The notes beneath the pieces were generated by a model. That model was not told where the DNA came from. It was given only the letters and a program-made list of their open reading frames with translations, and made no database searches. Below are positions 52,672-62,872 of a DNA stretch of 64,000 nt, one piece after another. Each line of letters begins with the position of its first letter. The stretch's first letter is position 1. The stretch is from an uncultured Paracoccaceae bacterium (GTDB lineage Bacteria; Pseudomonadota; Alphaproteobacteria; Rhodobacterales; Rhodobacteraceae). The position numbers were made by a program, and so were the translations under genes. The DNA lies in assembly GCA_947501555.1 (NCBI GenBank), contig CANMWG010000001.1:620001-684000 (forward strand), read 5' to 3'.

Positions 52672-53499
52672 ATGTCAAACGCTGCCCTAGAAACTGCCAT
52701 CGAAGCCGCATGGGAGGCGCGTGATACGATCACCCCGACCACGACAGGCGAAACCCGTGAAGCGATCGAAGACACGCTCAACGCCCTCGACAGCGGCAGC
52801 TTGCGCGTGGCCGAAAAACAAGCTGACGGCAGCTGGCATGTGAACCAATGGGCCAAAAAGGCCGTGCTGCTGGGCTTCCGGATCAAGGATATGGAACAGC
52901 AGGACGGCGGCCCGCAGGGCAGCGGCTGGTGGGACAAGGTCGACAGCAAGTTCAAAGGCTGGGGCGACAACCAGTGGCGTGCCGCTGGGTTCCGCGCGGT
53001 GCCCAACGCCGTCGTGCGCAAATCCGCCTTCATCGCCCCCGGTGTGGTGCTGATGCCGTCTTTCGTGAACCTTGGGGCCTATGTGGACGAAGGCACCATG
53101 GTTGACACATGGGCAACCGTGGGCAGCTGCGCGCAGATTGGTAAGAACGTGCATTTGTCCGGCGGTGTGGGTATCGGTGGGGTCCTGGAACCGATGCAGG
53201 CAGGGCCCACCATCATCGAAGACAATTGCTTTATCGGCGCACGCTCTGAGGTGGTCGAAGGCTGCATCGTCCGCGAAGGGTCTGTGCTGGGCATGGGCGT
53301 GTTCATCGGTCAATCCACCAAGATCGTGGATCGGGACACCGGCGAAGTCATGTATGGCGAAGTGCCCCCCTATTCGGTGGTTGTGGCGGGCTCCATGCCC
53401 TCAAAGAACAACGTGAACCTCTATTGCGCCGTGATCGTCAAACGCGTCGATGAAAAGACCCGGTCCAAAACGGGCATCAACGAATTGTTGCGTGACTAA
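52672..53499 (+). CDS. dapD: 2,3,4,5-tetrahydropyridine-2,6-dicarboxylate N-succinyltransferase
   Basis: A 275-residue enzyme of the succinylase branch of lysine and meso-diaminopimelate synthesis; it transfers succinyl from succinyl-CoA. The N-terminal helical part is followed by left-handed beta-helix hexapeptide repeats (about 100-230), e.g. [20 protein letters not shown] and [17 protein letters not shown] lies before ATG 52672; the frame to 52618 is open but lacks a site. Confidence 0.96.
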   Translation: MSNAALETAIEAAWEARDTITPTTTGETREAIEDTLNALDSGSLRVAEKQADGSWHVNQWAKKAVLLGFRIKDMEQQDGGPQGSGWWDKVDSKFKGWGDNQWRAAGFRAVPNAVVRKSAFIAPGVVLMPSFVNLGAYVDEGTMVDTWATVGSCAQIGKNVHLSGGVGIGGVLEPMQAGPTIIEDNCFIGARSEVVEGCIVREGSVLGMGVFIGQSTKIVDRDTGEVMYGEVPPYSVVVAGSMPSKNNVNLYCAVIVKRVDEKTRSKTGINELLRD

Positions 53500-53784
53500 G
53501 TGATCCTCAGCCGGATCCTCGCGCGCAAACGCATTGCGGCGGGCGTGCGCCCGTCGTTCAAAGCGGCGTGGCTGCCGGTGGCTGTGGATGTGGTCATGAT
53601 TTCGCTTCTCTTGGCGGCCATGTTTCTGCCGGCGGTGTCGGCCACACTGATTATGGAACTGACGCTGTTCTGGCGGATCTTGGTGCTGATGATCGTCATC
53701 TACGCGCCGCTGCAGATCGTGATAATCGTCTCAACCATCTGGGCAGTCCGGTCGCGTTGGGAAGAAAAAACCCCACCTGACTGA
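53500..53784 (+). CDS. Small membrane protein downstream of dapD
   Basis: A 94-residue protein that starts with GTG directly after the dapD stop codon, so translation is probably coupled. Two membrane segments (residues 25-50 and 57-82) follow a basic N-terminus (RILARKRIAAGVR). No family is recognised. Confidence 0.6.
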   Translation: MILSRILARKRIAAGVRPSFKAAWLPVAVDVVMISLLLAAMFLPAVSATLIMELTLFWRILVLMIVIYAPLQIVIIVSTIWAVRSRWEEKTPPD

Positions 53785-53892
53785 GGCTCGGCAAGGCGGT
53801 GATGCCCGGCGTTTTCGCAGTCAGTGAGGGGGGCGATATTGACACCACTGGCTATTCCGCTCATCCAATACCGATGTGTCACGGGGACCAAA

Positions 53893-54225
53893 ATGGCTGA
53901 GAAGAAGTCCAAACAAAAAGTATTTACCTTGCTGGTCGAAGTTGGTCGGAACGCGGGCGACGGCCTGCCGGATGAGGCCACGGGTGCGGCGCTGATGTGC
54001 TATGCATCCGGCGTTGATGAGGCCGAAGCCGTCCGCGAAACCGTTGCGATCTTGAAGCAAGCAGATCTGGCCCCGCTGGATGTGTCTGGCTACGGCACCT
54101 TGGACGAGCGGCTGGCCGAGGGGCATGATATCTCGGAAGATGAGCAGGCCTTGATGGACCGGGCGCTGGAAGAAAACAGCGTGATCGTGGCGCAGATGAC
54201 GCCGTTTTTTGATAAGGTGGGTTAA
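53893..54225 (+). CDS. Conserved small cytoplasmic protein, unknown function
   Basis: A 110-residue acidic protein, MAEKKSKQKVFTLLVEVGR at its start, then helical (GLPDEATGAALMCYASG, DEAEAVRETVAILKQA). There is no signal or membrane segment. ATG 53893 is chosen because GGGGA lies upstream and the basic start fits; the frame is open to 53824. No function is known. Confidence 0.6.
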   Translation: MAEKKSKQKVFTLLVEVGRNAGDGLPDEATGAALMCYASGVDEAEAVRETVAILKQADLAPLDVSGYGTLDERLAEGHDISEDEQALMDRALEENSVIVAQMTPFFDKVG

Positions 54226-54749
54226 GCGGATACGTGACGAACGGCCGCTCCGTCCCATTGCAGTCCTTGACCATCACCTCAAGATGCTGCGGTGCGATAC
54301 GTCATTTCGGTCATTCGTATCGGTCATTCGCACATCGCGCAGCATTTTGTCTGCTTGATCGGTTATGTGCGGCCGATGCAGGAGCTACCTACAGAGCCCT
54401 CTCACCTGTTGATCGGCATGCTGCTGGACGGCGCAAGCGAAAGACGTGATTCGCCATAAGTTGGCGAAAATAAGGCGATTTTTAGGCAATTTGAAACTAC
54501 TTTCCGCCTGCGACAAAATTGTTCTTTCAGCCTGTCCTTTTGTCTAAAATTTGGTAAATGACGCGATGGCGGAAAATTTCCCCCTCGCATGAATCACCTC
54601 TATCCGGCACGAAAAACTTACGCGCGCAAACTTTCGGAAGTTTGCTGTGATTGAATCCCGGTCGAGATCGGCCAGCCTGATGTCTGCTTTGAAACTGTTG
54701 AGTTTTTTGCACGTTGGTAAGGGTATATAGTTGTGAAGGGTATAGAGCT
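54226..54749. other. Intergenic region before the large envelope protein
   Basis: About 520 bases with no convincing gene. The right half (54440-54600) is AT-rich and likely holds the promoter of the large gene. No terminator or repeat stands out. Confidence 0.45.
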
Positions 54750-57700
54750 GTGAAGAAGACTACGTTTTGGGCTAAAGCTAATCTTGGGTCGATGGCACTT
54801 GGGTTAACGCTGGTGACAACGCCACAATATGCGCTAGCGCAGGCCGTTTCAGGTGCGCCGACAAACCCCATGGTAAACTGTACCTGGAATTGGGACTATT
54901 GGTTGATTGAAGACGGCTATGTCGCAAACCAAATCCCGACGAATTATAATCCGGCAAAGGATTTTCTGACAACACCCGCGAATACGCCCGCTATCTTCAA
55001 TTTTGCGACAACCAGTCTTGGGACGAACCAGTGGTATAGCCCCTCTGTTGCTGGTGTCAGTGTGGGTATACTCGACGATGGTGATTTCCCAACAGAGTCG
55101 ACCTCGCCTGCTGATTCCGAGCGTTTCTCTGGTGTTGGCTATTTTATCGGCGAACCAGGCTCCACGAAAACAATTACATTTTCGGATAGTAATCGGAATG
55201 ATGGGCATGTGTTTGCTGTCTTTAACTCTGACGACGAACAGATTGCCCGTTTTCCTGGGCGCGATCAGGGTCCTGGTTCCGAAACGGTCCCTGCTTACTA
55301 CGCAGGCCCTCCCGGCGGGACGTCAGCAGCGTTTCAGGCCGATGGCGGTATCGACGTTGGAACATCATGGAACCTCGATTTTTCTTTCACCGTCCCAACG
55401 GATGGCGAGTATTACATTCACTACATCGCGACAGATGAAAATAACCTGATCGGATTTGCAACAAATAACGCCTGTCAGCTTCCCGAACTGACGACGACAC
55501 AATCGGCTGATATCTCGGACACCATCAATGATGATGGCACGGTTGATGTCACCTATACCGTCACCGTGAGAAACTCTGGTGAGCTGGACTTCGACGATGT
55601 TGATCTGACAGCACTTCTTGCAGATGCCGCCCAGTTGGGCACCAATCTGTCCGACGTGACCGTTGACAGCGCATCGGCGGGCACAGCGAATGGTGGTTTT
55701 GACGGGACTTCTGCGAATGATGACCTGATTACAGGCACCACACCGCTGGACACAGGAGAGACGCTGACAGTTACCTACACCGTACAGATTGATGCGGATG
55801 CAGCGGGCACGCTGCCCACCTCTGTGACGGCCACGGGTACTTTGCCCAATGGTGATACCGTAGCTGACGTGTCTGACAACGATCCGGACGCAGCAAACGA
55901 AGGCACCGACGGTGTCGAGATTGATGCAACTGAAACCAATGGCAGCAATACGACGGTTGTGGCATTGCCAACAACGCCAACCGCTGCGAACGATACTGCG
56001 CCGCCAGCAGCAGCCGGAACAGATGTTGTCGTTAACGTCTTAAGCAATGACACTGACTTGGGCACCGATGCGGCGGGGGACGATGTCCCGCTTGATCCTG
56101 AAACTGTCTCGCTTGTGGTGCCCGCGGGCACAGACCTTGCCAATGTCACGACCGTTGACGGAGACGTCACGCAGTTGGTGGTACCTGACGAAGGCACATG
56201 GACCGTGAACCCATCGACGGGCGCGATTACCTTCGCACCGGAAGACGGGTTTATCGGCGATCCAACGCCCGTGGACTACACCGTTGAAGACGACAACGGG
56301 AATAAGTCCAACGAGGCAACGGTTACCGTGACCTATACAGATCCTGACCCATCCATCGAACTCGTTCAGACTGTGACAGGTATTGAGGATACCAATAACG
56401 ACGGTATCTTTGGGAACGCTGGCGATACGATCCTTTATGAGTACACTGCAGAAAACACCGGTGATACTGGTCTTGCTGATCTGGAAATTGATGACAACGG
56501 GCTGAGTGACTTGAACGCGACTGGCGTGACATTCGACGATACTGGTATCGAAGATATCACACTTGCAGTAGGTGAAGGCCCTATTGTGGTTGCGACAGCT
56601 GAATACATCATTCAGAGCGGCGACACTGGCGATCTTGAGACGCAGCCGACGATTACATCAACTGCTGTTGCCGTTGATGACACGGGTGCTGTCGTTCTTA
56701 ATGGTGGCGACACGGTGCCGCTGTTTGACGAAAACGACGATCAACTTGACCCCGTGACGGACGATAGTGACACTGGGTCCGAACCTGCAATTCCACAAGG
56801 CGGTGCAAACGGATCAACGGTTGTGCCAACAGCCGTTGGCACACCATCCACCACGGATACCGATGGGACTGCGGGCAACGATGGGGATGAGGCGACAGTG
56901 GTCACGTTGCCTAGCATCGCGCCAGAGATCTCGGTTGAGACCTCAAATGGCGATGTCGCTATTGCGGATGGCGGGACCGACACGCAGCCACAATCTGCAG
57001 CGGGTGTAGAACAGACCATCACTTATACCATCACCAATGATGGTTTCGGCACGCTGACGCTTGAAGAGCCAACGGTAGAGGCCGGATCAACCACCAATAT
57101 CACCGATGGTGATGCTGGTGTAACCTTTGGCGCGCTCAGTGCCACATCTCTGGAACCGGGTGAAACCGCCACATTCACAGTCACTTACACCCCCGAGGTG
57201 GATGGTGGCTATGACTTTGACATCGTTGTACCAAACGATGATGCGCAGGATGCTGTGGACGAAAGCGACTATAACATTGCTGTGGAAGGTAGCTCTGAAG
57301 GGGCGCCTGAAATCGATGTGACATCATCTGTCAGCGGCGCAATGCCTGATGGTGGCGATGACGATGTTGGGGAACCAATTGCCGGCGACGAGCAGACGAT
57401 TACCTATACGGTCACGAACGACGGCACGGACACGCTGACGTTGGAGAACCCGACAATCTCGGGTGAGACAAATCTGGATGGTCCGGTGATTGTGGGGAAT
57501 CCTGATGTTCTGGTCCTAGAGCCGGGCGAGACAACCACGTTTACGGTGACGTTCACACCGCTTGCGGAAGGCGAATTTGGATTTGATATCGAACTGCCAA
57601 ATGACGACGCAGATGAAGCACCATACGATATTGCGGTGATCGGTTCTGCGTCGGTATTTGATCAAGAAGCGCTGGAGCGTGTGCTGTCAGAGGATCTGCA

Positions 57701-59078
57701 AAACACAACCGAGCTGATCTCACGCAGTGCGTCGGACATCTCGCGTCGTGCAGCAGATCGTCTGTCGGGGCATGCCTGTGGGCAGCAGATCAGCGACAAA
57801 CTGAATGATCAGCCGATCCGCTTTGCTAATGACAAGTTCTTCATTGATGAAGCTAACCAGCGCATCATTGATGAGATCGCACATCTTCTTAATCAGTGTG
57901 TGTCTGCAAACTTTATCATTGCCGGTCACACCGATTCCGATGAAAGCGATGCCTATAACCTTGTCCTAAGCCAAAATCGTGTGGATGCCGTTCTGGATGC
58001 ATTGGTCGCCCGCGGTATTAGCGTAGATCGCCTGCGGGCGCAGGGCTTCGGTGAATCCCGTCCAATCGCGACAAATGCCACCGAAGAAGGCCAAGCATTG
58101 AACCGCCGGGTTGAGTTTATTCTGGTGGAGGGCGACGATATCGCTGCAGGCACTGGACGTTGTGGCGAAGACAGCCAGACCGTCCGCACACTGGATGGTG
58201 CTGCCGACAATGCTGGCGGCAGTCTGACGGGCCGCTATGGCTCTGAAGGGTACAACTGCGTCACTGGCGCCTATCAGACGCTTTGGGCTGATCTCAGCGT
58301 GATCCACACAGAGGACGCCAGCACAACAGGCCGGCTTAGCTTTGGTGGGTCCCGTGATCGTCAGGCCAATGGCCGTCTGTTTGGTCAGTTCATCGAGGGC
58401 TATGTGTCGAAGACCGATGTTGTCGATGAGGACGTCACAGGTGAAATCACAGGTGTTGGCGTACATGCGGGCCTTTACGGTGCAAACCGGTCCGAAGGTG
58501 GATTGCTGCTGAGCTACTATGGCAGTGCTGCGATCGGGCGTCACTTCTTCGACGTTATCGCCGGAACTGAAGTTGATGGTCACTACACCTACGGTGGCCT
58601 GTTCATCGGTGGTGCCGTGGGCGGTGAGCGTGTGTATGAGGCCCTGACAGTAGCACCGCGTGTTGGTATTGATCTGGCCTATTCGGTTGCACTCGGGTCT
58701 GAGATCTCAATCGATGATGTTGATCTGGACATTGATCCTGGTCGTTATGGTCGGTTGTTTGTCGAAGCTGACCTGATCCGTGCGGTTCGGAGCGGTGAGT
58801 TGGAGCTGACACCACGTCTGTTCTGCGCAATCTCGGGCGACGAAGATGGCGACTGTGGCTATGGTGCTTCGCTATCGTATGCGACGCTTGCAGACGATGC
58901 ACTGGCAGTTTGGGATGTGACTGTGGATTATGACCGGATTGGTGATACCCACACGAGCTCGATCAACCTGGCGCACACGACACCAGTCTTCAACGAAGCG
59001 GGCGTCAGCCGGTCATCTATCGGTGCCAATGTTGACGGGTCGATGAATGCGGCTCAAACGGTCGAGTTCACGTGGTAG
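54750..59078 (+). CDS. Large envelope protein: Ig-like repeats, internal OmpA domain, C-terminal beta-barrel
   Basis: A 1442-residue exported protein starting at GTG 54750 (KKTTFWAKANLGS, signal ending ALAQA). Residues to about 230 form a beta-rich region. Then come DUF11-type and cadherin-like repeats (DISDTINDDGTVDVTYTV; VVVNVLSNDTD; GIEDTNNDGIFGNAGDT) and two anchor-D-like repeats (APEISVE and APEIDVT). An OmpA-type domain (about 1010-1130) has GHTDSDESDAYNLVLSQNRV and NRRVEFILVEGDD. The last 275 residues are beta-barrel-like and end in VEFTW, a C-terminal aromatic sorting signal. An OmpA domain lying before, not after, the barrel is unusual. Adhesin or surface-scaffold roles are inferred. 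Confidence 0.82.
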   Translation: MKKTTFWAKANLGSMALGLTLVTTPQYALAQAVSGAPTNPMVNCTWNWDYWLIEDGYVANQIPTNYNPAKDFLTTPANTPAIFNFATTSLGTNQWYSPSVAGVSVGILDDGDFPTESTSPADSERFSGVGYFIGEPGSTKTITFSDSNRNDGHVFAVFNSDDEQIARFPGRDQGPGSETVPAYYAGPPGGTSAAFQADGGIDVGTSWNLDFSFTVPTDGEYYIHYIATDENNLIGFATNNACQLPELTTTQSADISDTINDDGTVDVTYTVTVRNSGELDFDDVDLTALLADAAQLGTNLSDVTVDSASAGTANGGFDGTSANDDLITGTTPLDTGETLTVTYTVQIDADAAGTLPTSVTATGTLPNGDTVADVSDNDPDAANEGTDGVEIDATETNGSNTTVVALPTTPTAANDTAPPAAAGTDVVVNVLSNDTDLGTDAAGDDVPLDPETVSLVVPAGTDLANVTTVDGDVTQLVVPDEGTWTVNPSTGAITFAPEDGFIGDPTPVDYTVEDDNGNKSNEATVTVTYTDPDPSIELVQTVTGIEDTNNDGIFGNAGDTILYEYTAENTGDTGLADLEIDDNGLSDLNATGVTFDDTGIEDITLAVGEGPIVVATAEYIIQSGDTGDLETQPTITSTAVAVDDTGAVVLNGGDTVPLFDENDDQLDPVTDDSDTGSEPAIPQGGANGSTVVPTAVGTPSTTDTDGTAGNDGDEATVVTLPSIAPEISVETSNGDVAIADGGTDTQPQSAAGVEQTITYTITNDGFGTLTLEEPTVEAGSTTNITDGDAGVTFGALSATSLEPGETATFTVTYTPEVDGGYDFDIVVPNDDAQDAVDESDYNIAVEGSSEGAPEIDVTSSVSGAMPDGGDDDVGEPIAGDEQTITYTVTNDGTDTLTLENPTISGETNLDGPVIVGNPDVLVLEPGETTTFTVTFTPLAEGEFGFDIELPNDDADEAPYDIAVIGSASVFDQEALERVLSEDLQNTTELISRSASDISRRAADRLSGHACGQQISDKLNDQPIRFANDKFFIDEANQRIIDEIAHLLNQCVSANFIIAGHTDSDESDAYNLVLSQNRVDAVLDALVARGISVDRLRAQGFGESRPIATNATEEGQALNRRVEFILVEGDDIAAGTGRCGEDSQTVRTLDGAADNAGGSLTGRYGSEGYNCVTGAYQTLWADLSVIHTEDASTTGRLSFGGSRDRQANGRLFGQFIEGYVSKTDVVDEDVTGEITGVGVHAGLYGANRSEGGLLLSYYGSAAIGRHFFDVIAGTEVDGHYTYGGLFIGGAVGGERVYEALTVAPRVGIDLAYSVALGSEISIDDVDLDIDPGRYGRLFVEADLIRAVRSGELELTPRLFCAISGDEDGDCGYGASLSYATLADDALAVWDVTVDYDRIGDTHTSSINLAHTTPVFNEAGVSRSSIGANVDGSMNAAQTVEFTW

Positions 59079-59582
59079 GCGGCTCGGGTCAGGACGAATT
59101 GCCAGTAAATGACTGGTTGCGGCGATGGTGGACAAGAAGACCTTTGGCCTTATGGCAGATGTCGGCTTTCTGGGATTACTTACCCTAGCTTAACATCTGC
59201 CGCGAAGGTCTTCTTTTCGCACTCTCCACGGGCTGCTTTTAACAGTGAGCCCAAAATGAGCAGAAATCGCAATGGCCGGAAGCGCTTCGATATTTGAAGT
59301 CTTGGCTCCTCCGGTCACCACTAACGTGGCGCTTTAAGCGGCAACAGGGATGTATGCCGAGTTATTGAAGCAACGTCATCAGCTTTGAACGTACACTTAG
59401 GTTGGCTCATTCCGAAAATAATTCGGGAATGTGCATTCATACTAAGCTGGGCCGTCTAGCCGGCCCTGTTGCTCACCTGTTGGAAATACAGGCTGAGATA
59501 ACAAAGTAACTGCGTACCATCGTCCGCAATTGTTCTTGCCTAAGTTTAGCCAGATGTCCTAAGTCATTGTTTTAGAACATAT
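59079..59582. other. Intergenic region with a long imperfect inverted repeat
   Basis: About 500 bases between the large envelope gene and the tRNA. Except for the inverted repeat listed separately, I find no gene. A short hairpin CCGAAAATAATTCGG is at 59412-59426. Confidence 0.45.
59134..59215 (+). repeat. Long imperfect inverted repeat, possible terminator or MITE relic
   Basis: AAGAAGACCTT...GGCAGATGT (59134-59162) pairs with ACATCTGCC...AAGGTCTTCTT (59193-59215): two perfect helices of nine and eleven pairs, an internal asymmetric loop and a 30-base hairpin loop. TTTTCGC follows. It could terminate the upstream gene, but its size suggests a small mobile relic or structured RNA. Confidence 0.6.
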
Positions 59583-59672
59583 TGGCGGAGAGACAGGGAT
59601 TCGAACCCTGGGTAGGCTTGCACCCACAACGGTTTTCGAGACCGCCCCGTTCGACCACTCCGGCACCTCTCC
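59583..59672 (-). tRNA. tRNA-Ser (CGA)
   Basis: A 90-base class II tRNA with encoded CCA. The acceptor stem starts GGAGAGG and ends CTCTCC-GCCA. The anticodon loop CTCGAAA gives anticodon CGA for codon UCG. A long variable arm is present, and the T-arm reads GGTTCGAATCC. Confidence 0.96.
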
Positions 59673-59813
59673 GCGGGGATCGCTGCCTCCTAATGCGCCC
59701 TATAGGACGGTGCAAGTCCTAATCGCGCCTGCTGACAAATCCGTCACCTGCGCTTGGAAATCCAAACCACCATGCCTATCACTATGCAAAAGCAACCGTT
59801 GGAAGGATCCACC

Positions 59814-60650
59814 ATGCTTCGCCACTTCATACCTGCGGCCACCCTCACTTGGGCTGTTTTGAGCTTTCCAGCCTTCGCACAAGACAGCGACGTGGCAAAG
59901 ATTGATACGCTCTTTGAGGCATTGGGCCTGCCAGAGATGCTGTCGATCATGCAAGAGGAAGGGCAGACGTATGGGATGACCATCGCACAGGACATGTTCC
60001 CAAGTGGTGACAGTGAAAGCTGGGCCGCAGCAGTGGCGCAAATCTATGATCCAGAAATGATGTACGAAGAGGTACGGGGCGCATTTGGCGAAGCGCTCGA
60101 AGGCGATGATATCGACGCGATGCTGGCTTTTTATACCTCTGCACCCGGCGAGACCATCATTGAGCTTGAAGTCAGCGCCCGCCGGGCGTTGCTTGATGAT
60201 GCGGTTGAGGCAGCCAGCAAGGACAACGCGGCGATTGCAATCAACGACAACACGCCGCGATTTCAATTGGTGCAGGAATTCGTGGAAACCAACGACCTGA
60301 TCGAATCCAACGTGGTTGGGGCACTCAATTCGAACTATGCGTTTTATATGGGGTTAGTCGATGGCGGGGCAGGGCTGCCCGGTGTCACATCTGAGACCGC
60401 GATCCAAGATGTCTGGGCGCAGGAACCAGAGATCCGGTCAAACACCAGCGAATGGGTCTATTCCTTTCTGTTGATGGCCTACCAGCCGTTATCGGACGCA
60501 GATATGCAAACCTATATCGCCTTTTCAGAAACCGAGGCCGGGCAGGACATCAACGGGGCTTTGTTTGATGCATTCAATGGGATGTTTGATGATATCTCTC
60601 GCGCGCTTGGGCTTGCGGCGTCCCGGTTCATGATCAGCCAAGAACTTTAG
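59814..60650 (+). CDS. Exported DUF2059-like protein
   Basis: A 278-residue protein with signal peptide MLRHFIPAATLTWAVLSFPA and cleavage near AFAQD. The mature part is helical and acidic, with two DUF2059-like segments (EALEGDDIDAMLAFYTSAPG and LSDADMQTYIAFSETEAG). The family function is unknown. GGAAGGA lies before ATG 59814; the frame is open to 59754. Confidence 0.72.
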   Translation: MLRHFIPAATLTWAVLSFPAFAQDSDVAKIDTLFEALGLPEMLSIMQEEGQTYGMTIAQDMFPSGDSESWAAAVAQIYDPEMMYEEVRGAFGEALEGDDIDAMLAFYTSAPGETIIELEVSARRALLDDAVEAASKDNAAIAINDNTPRFQLVQEFVETNDLIESNVVGALNSNYAFYMGLVDGGAGLPGVTSETAIQDVWAQEPEIRSNTSEWVYSFLLMAYQPLSDADMQTYIAFSETEAGQDINGALFDAFNGMFDDISRALGLAASRFMISQEL

Positions 60651-60723
60651 CTGCAAAGGCCGCTTGGCTTTCCGGATCACTGCGGTATTCTAACGTTCAG
60701 CATCGCTGAAAAGGAACACACTT

Positions 60724-61128
60724 TTGTCTCGACTACCGATATTTGCCGCAGCACTTTGTCTGTTGGCCGCTTGTGAGCAAACCCCCGCAAATGTGGCCCA
60801 ACCGGATCTCCCACTTGATGATCCACGTCAGGCTGCACTTGTTGTCAGCGAATGCGCGATCTATTTCGCGGCTGTACAAAAGCTCGAAAGCGAAGGCCGC
60901 AGCGCGAACGGCAACCCAACCAGCGACTGCCCGGAAGAGGCACGGGGCCGGGCGGCGGACATCAATCCACGCGTGAGCGTTCCACCAGTCAGCGAAGGCT
61001 ATCCCACGACGCTCTACAACCGGATGATTGCCCGCGGCGTTCCGACTGATCTGGCGGATGACATCTCAAAATCCCAAGCATTCTGGAACCTTGTGGCACA
61101 GCGGGATTCGGCATTGGCGACCTTTTAG
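60724..61128 (+). CDS. Putative lipoprotein
   Basis: A 134-residue protein from TTG 60724 with a short signal and a lipobox LLAAC (Cys17). The mature part is small, with two further Cys (SECAIYF and SDCPEE). AAAGGAAC lies upstream. No family is recognised. Confidence 0.6.
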   Translation: MSRLPIFAAALCLLAACEQTPANVAQPDLPLDDPRQAALVVSECAIYFAAVQKLESEGRSANGNPTSDCPEEARGRAADINPRVSVPPVSEGYPTTLYNRMIARGVPTDLADDISKSQAFWNLVAQRDSALATF

Positions 61129-61319
61129 GGGCGGTTTTTGCCCTTGCCCCCACGGCCTCTGCCAGCATGTAGATGAAAATAGGGGCTGTCTTTGTCCCCA
61201 AAGCCCTGAAGGTGTCCGTCGCTGGTCAATAAGGCTTTTTCAATACCGCGCTGGCTGAGAGCCATTCAGAGCAAGTTGATATTGTCTGCTAGCCAAACCA
61301 AACCTCAACAAGACCTGCG

Positions 61320-61351
61320 CTGCGCCTCATATTTTGGGGCGCAGGGCTTTT
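61320..61351 (-). terminator. Hairpin between convergent lipoprotein genes
   Basis: CTGCGCC (61320-61326) pairs with GGCGCAG (61338-61344), followed by GGCTTTTA on the plus strand. It lies between convergent genes and may end transcription from either side. Confidence 0.5.
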
Positions 61352-61355
61352 ACGC

Positions 61356-61703
61356 TTAGCCACCATAGACCATCAGCGCGACTACCAGAGCGCCGGGGTT
61401 TTGCACGTAAAGCCCCATATCCGATTGCAGCTGAATAATCCGCGTGGGCCGGTCGGCTTCCGGGACACCCGCCGCATCCATGGCTTCGGTCAATACGGGC
61501 CCGCCGCCTGCGTCAATGTCATCCAGGATGGCGTCATAGTTCGTTTTCACGATAACTTCGACACGACCGCGGCGTTGGTTGTAGGCGGTATTTCCGACAA
61601 CTGTTGACAGACCCGAGAGCGGCAGCAGCACGGGGTTGCCAATGTGATTGGCCTCTTGTGCACAAGCAGATAGAACAATGAGGGCGGTAATAGACAAACG
61701 CAT
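61356..61703 (-). CDS. Small putative lipoprotein
   Basis: A 115-residue protein with a short signal and lipobox VLSAC (Cys14). The mature part has QRRGRVEVIVKTNYDAILDDI and ends in a hydrophobic patch (GALVVALMVYGG). ATG 61703 is chosen for the lipobox signal; the frame is open to 61829. No family is recognised. Confidence 0.6.
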   Translation of the reverse strand: MRLSITALIVLSACAQEANHIGNPVLLPLSGLSTVVGNTAYNQRRGRVEVIVKTNYDAILDDIDAGGGPVLTEAMDAAGVPEADRPTRIIQLQSDMGLYVQNPGALVVALMVYGG

Positions 61704-61880
61704 GGGCTTTACGACCTTCTTTTGGGTTGACTTATAAGGGCATTGGTCACATAAGCCGCCATCTCTGCAAGTGACTTGCGGGGGCACATGCGAAAACACG
61801 CCCAAGGGCGCGCTGTCCACAGGTACCAAACGCCGGTTGATCCCGGGGCCTCAGAGACGCGAAAGACAAAGGAATAACAT

Positions 61881-62564
61881 ATGTTTGCGGTTCTCAAAAC
61901 CGGCGGCAAGCAGTACAAAGTTGCCTCAGGCGACGTTCTGCGCGTCGAAAAGCTGGCAGCAAAAGCTGGCGACAAAATTCAATTCAACGAGATTCTGATG
62001 GTCGGATCCACCGTGGGCACACCAACTGTCGAAGGCGCAGGCGTTCAGGCTGAGGTCATCGATCAGATCAAAGGCGAAAAGACGATCAACTTCGTCAAGC
62101 GTCGTCGGAAGCATTCATCTGCCCGCAAAAAAGGCCACCGTCAGCAACTGACGCTGGTCCGTATTGCGGACATCCTTGAAAAGGGCGCGGATAAGTCCGG
62201 CGTGATGGCTGCTGTATCCGGCGCAGGCGTGACGATGGACGTCACACCCAAGGCGAACCCAAAGGCAAAAGCGGCCCCGAAAAAGGCAGCAGCACCGAAA
62301 GCTGAAAAACCCAAGGCAGAGCCAAAAGCCGAAAAGCCAAAGGCAGCCCCAAAGGCTGACGCTGGTGCAGACGACCTGAAGAAGCTGTCAGGTGTTGGCC
62401 CCGCATTGGAAAAGAAGCTGCTTGAGGCAGGCGTCACAACATTCGCCCAAATCGCAGCATGGACCGAAGACGATGTAGCTGCTATGGACGAGAAACTGTC
62501 GTTCAAAGGCCGGATCGAACGTGAAGGCTGGATCGCGCAAGCGGTTGAGCTGGCAAAAGGCTAA
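61881..62564 (+). CDS. rplU: 50S ribosomal protein L21 with C-terminal HhH extension
   Basis: A 227-residue protein, about twice the usual L21 length. Residues 1-103 are canonical L21 ([30 protein letters not shown]). A low-complexity Lys/Ala/Pro/Glu linker spans about 120-160. The last 64 residues form a helix-hairpin-helix domain ([19 protein letters not shown]). Such extensions are known in Rhodobacterales. It is followed by rpmA after eleven bases. Confidence 0.96.
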   Translation: MFAVLKTGGKQYKVASGDVLRVEKLAAKAGDKIQFNEILMVGSTVGTPTVEGAGVQAEVIDQIKGEKTINFVKRRRKHSSARKKGHRQQLTLVRIADILEKGADKSGVMAAVSGAGVTMDVTPKANPKAKAAPKKAAAPKAEKPKAEPKAEKPKAAPKADAGADDLKKLSGVGPALEKKLLEAGVTTFAQIAAWTEDDVAAMDEKLSFKGRIEREGWIAQAVELAKG

Positions 62565-62575
62565 GGAGAGACCAA

Positions 62576-62845
62576 ATGGCACATAAAAAAGCAGGCGGTT
62601 CATCCCGTAACGGGCGCGACTCAGCTGGTCGTCGCCTTGGTGTAAAGAAATTCGGCGGCGAAGCTGTCATTCCCGGCAACATCATCATGCGTCAGCGTGG
62701 CACAAAGATGTGGCCAGGCACCGGCGTTGGCATGGGCAAAGATCACACAATCTTTGCAACTGTTGATGGCGCTGTGAAATTCCACAAGGGCCTTAAAGGC
62801 CGTACATTTATTTCGGTTCTCCCAGTGGCGGAGGCCGCTGAATAA
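62576..62845 (+). CDS. rpmA: 50S ribosomal protein L27
   Basis: An 89-residue L27: [20 protein letters not shown] at the start, then LGVKKFGGE. The N-terminal tail reaches the peptidyl-transferase centre. GGAGAG lies before the start. It is second gene of the rplU-rpmA operon and ends in a strong terminator. Confidence 0.98.
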   Translation: MAHKKAGGSSRNGRDSAGRRLGVKKFGGEAVIPGNIIMRQRGTKMWPGTGVGMGKDHTIFATVDGAVKFHKGLKGRTFISVLPVAEAAE

Positions 62846-62872
62846 GCCGAAAATCTCAGGTAACGCGTTTGA

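Noticed and set aside
52687-53313. 208-residue open frame antisense to dapD, rich in His and Ala
   Set aside because: It lies wholly within dapD on the opposite strand and its composition mirrors dapD codon bias; no ribosome-binding site or motif.
59109-59297. 62-residue plus-strand frame after the large envelope gene
   Set aside because: It spans the inverted repeat and has no recognisable motif or ribosome site.
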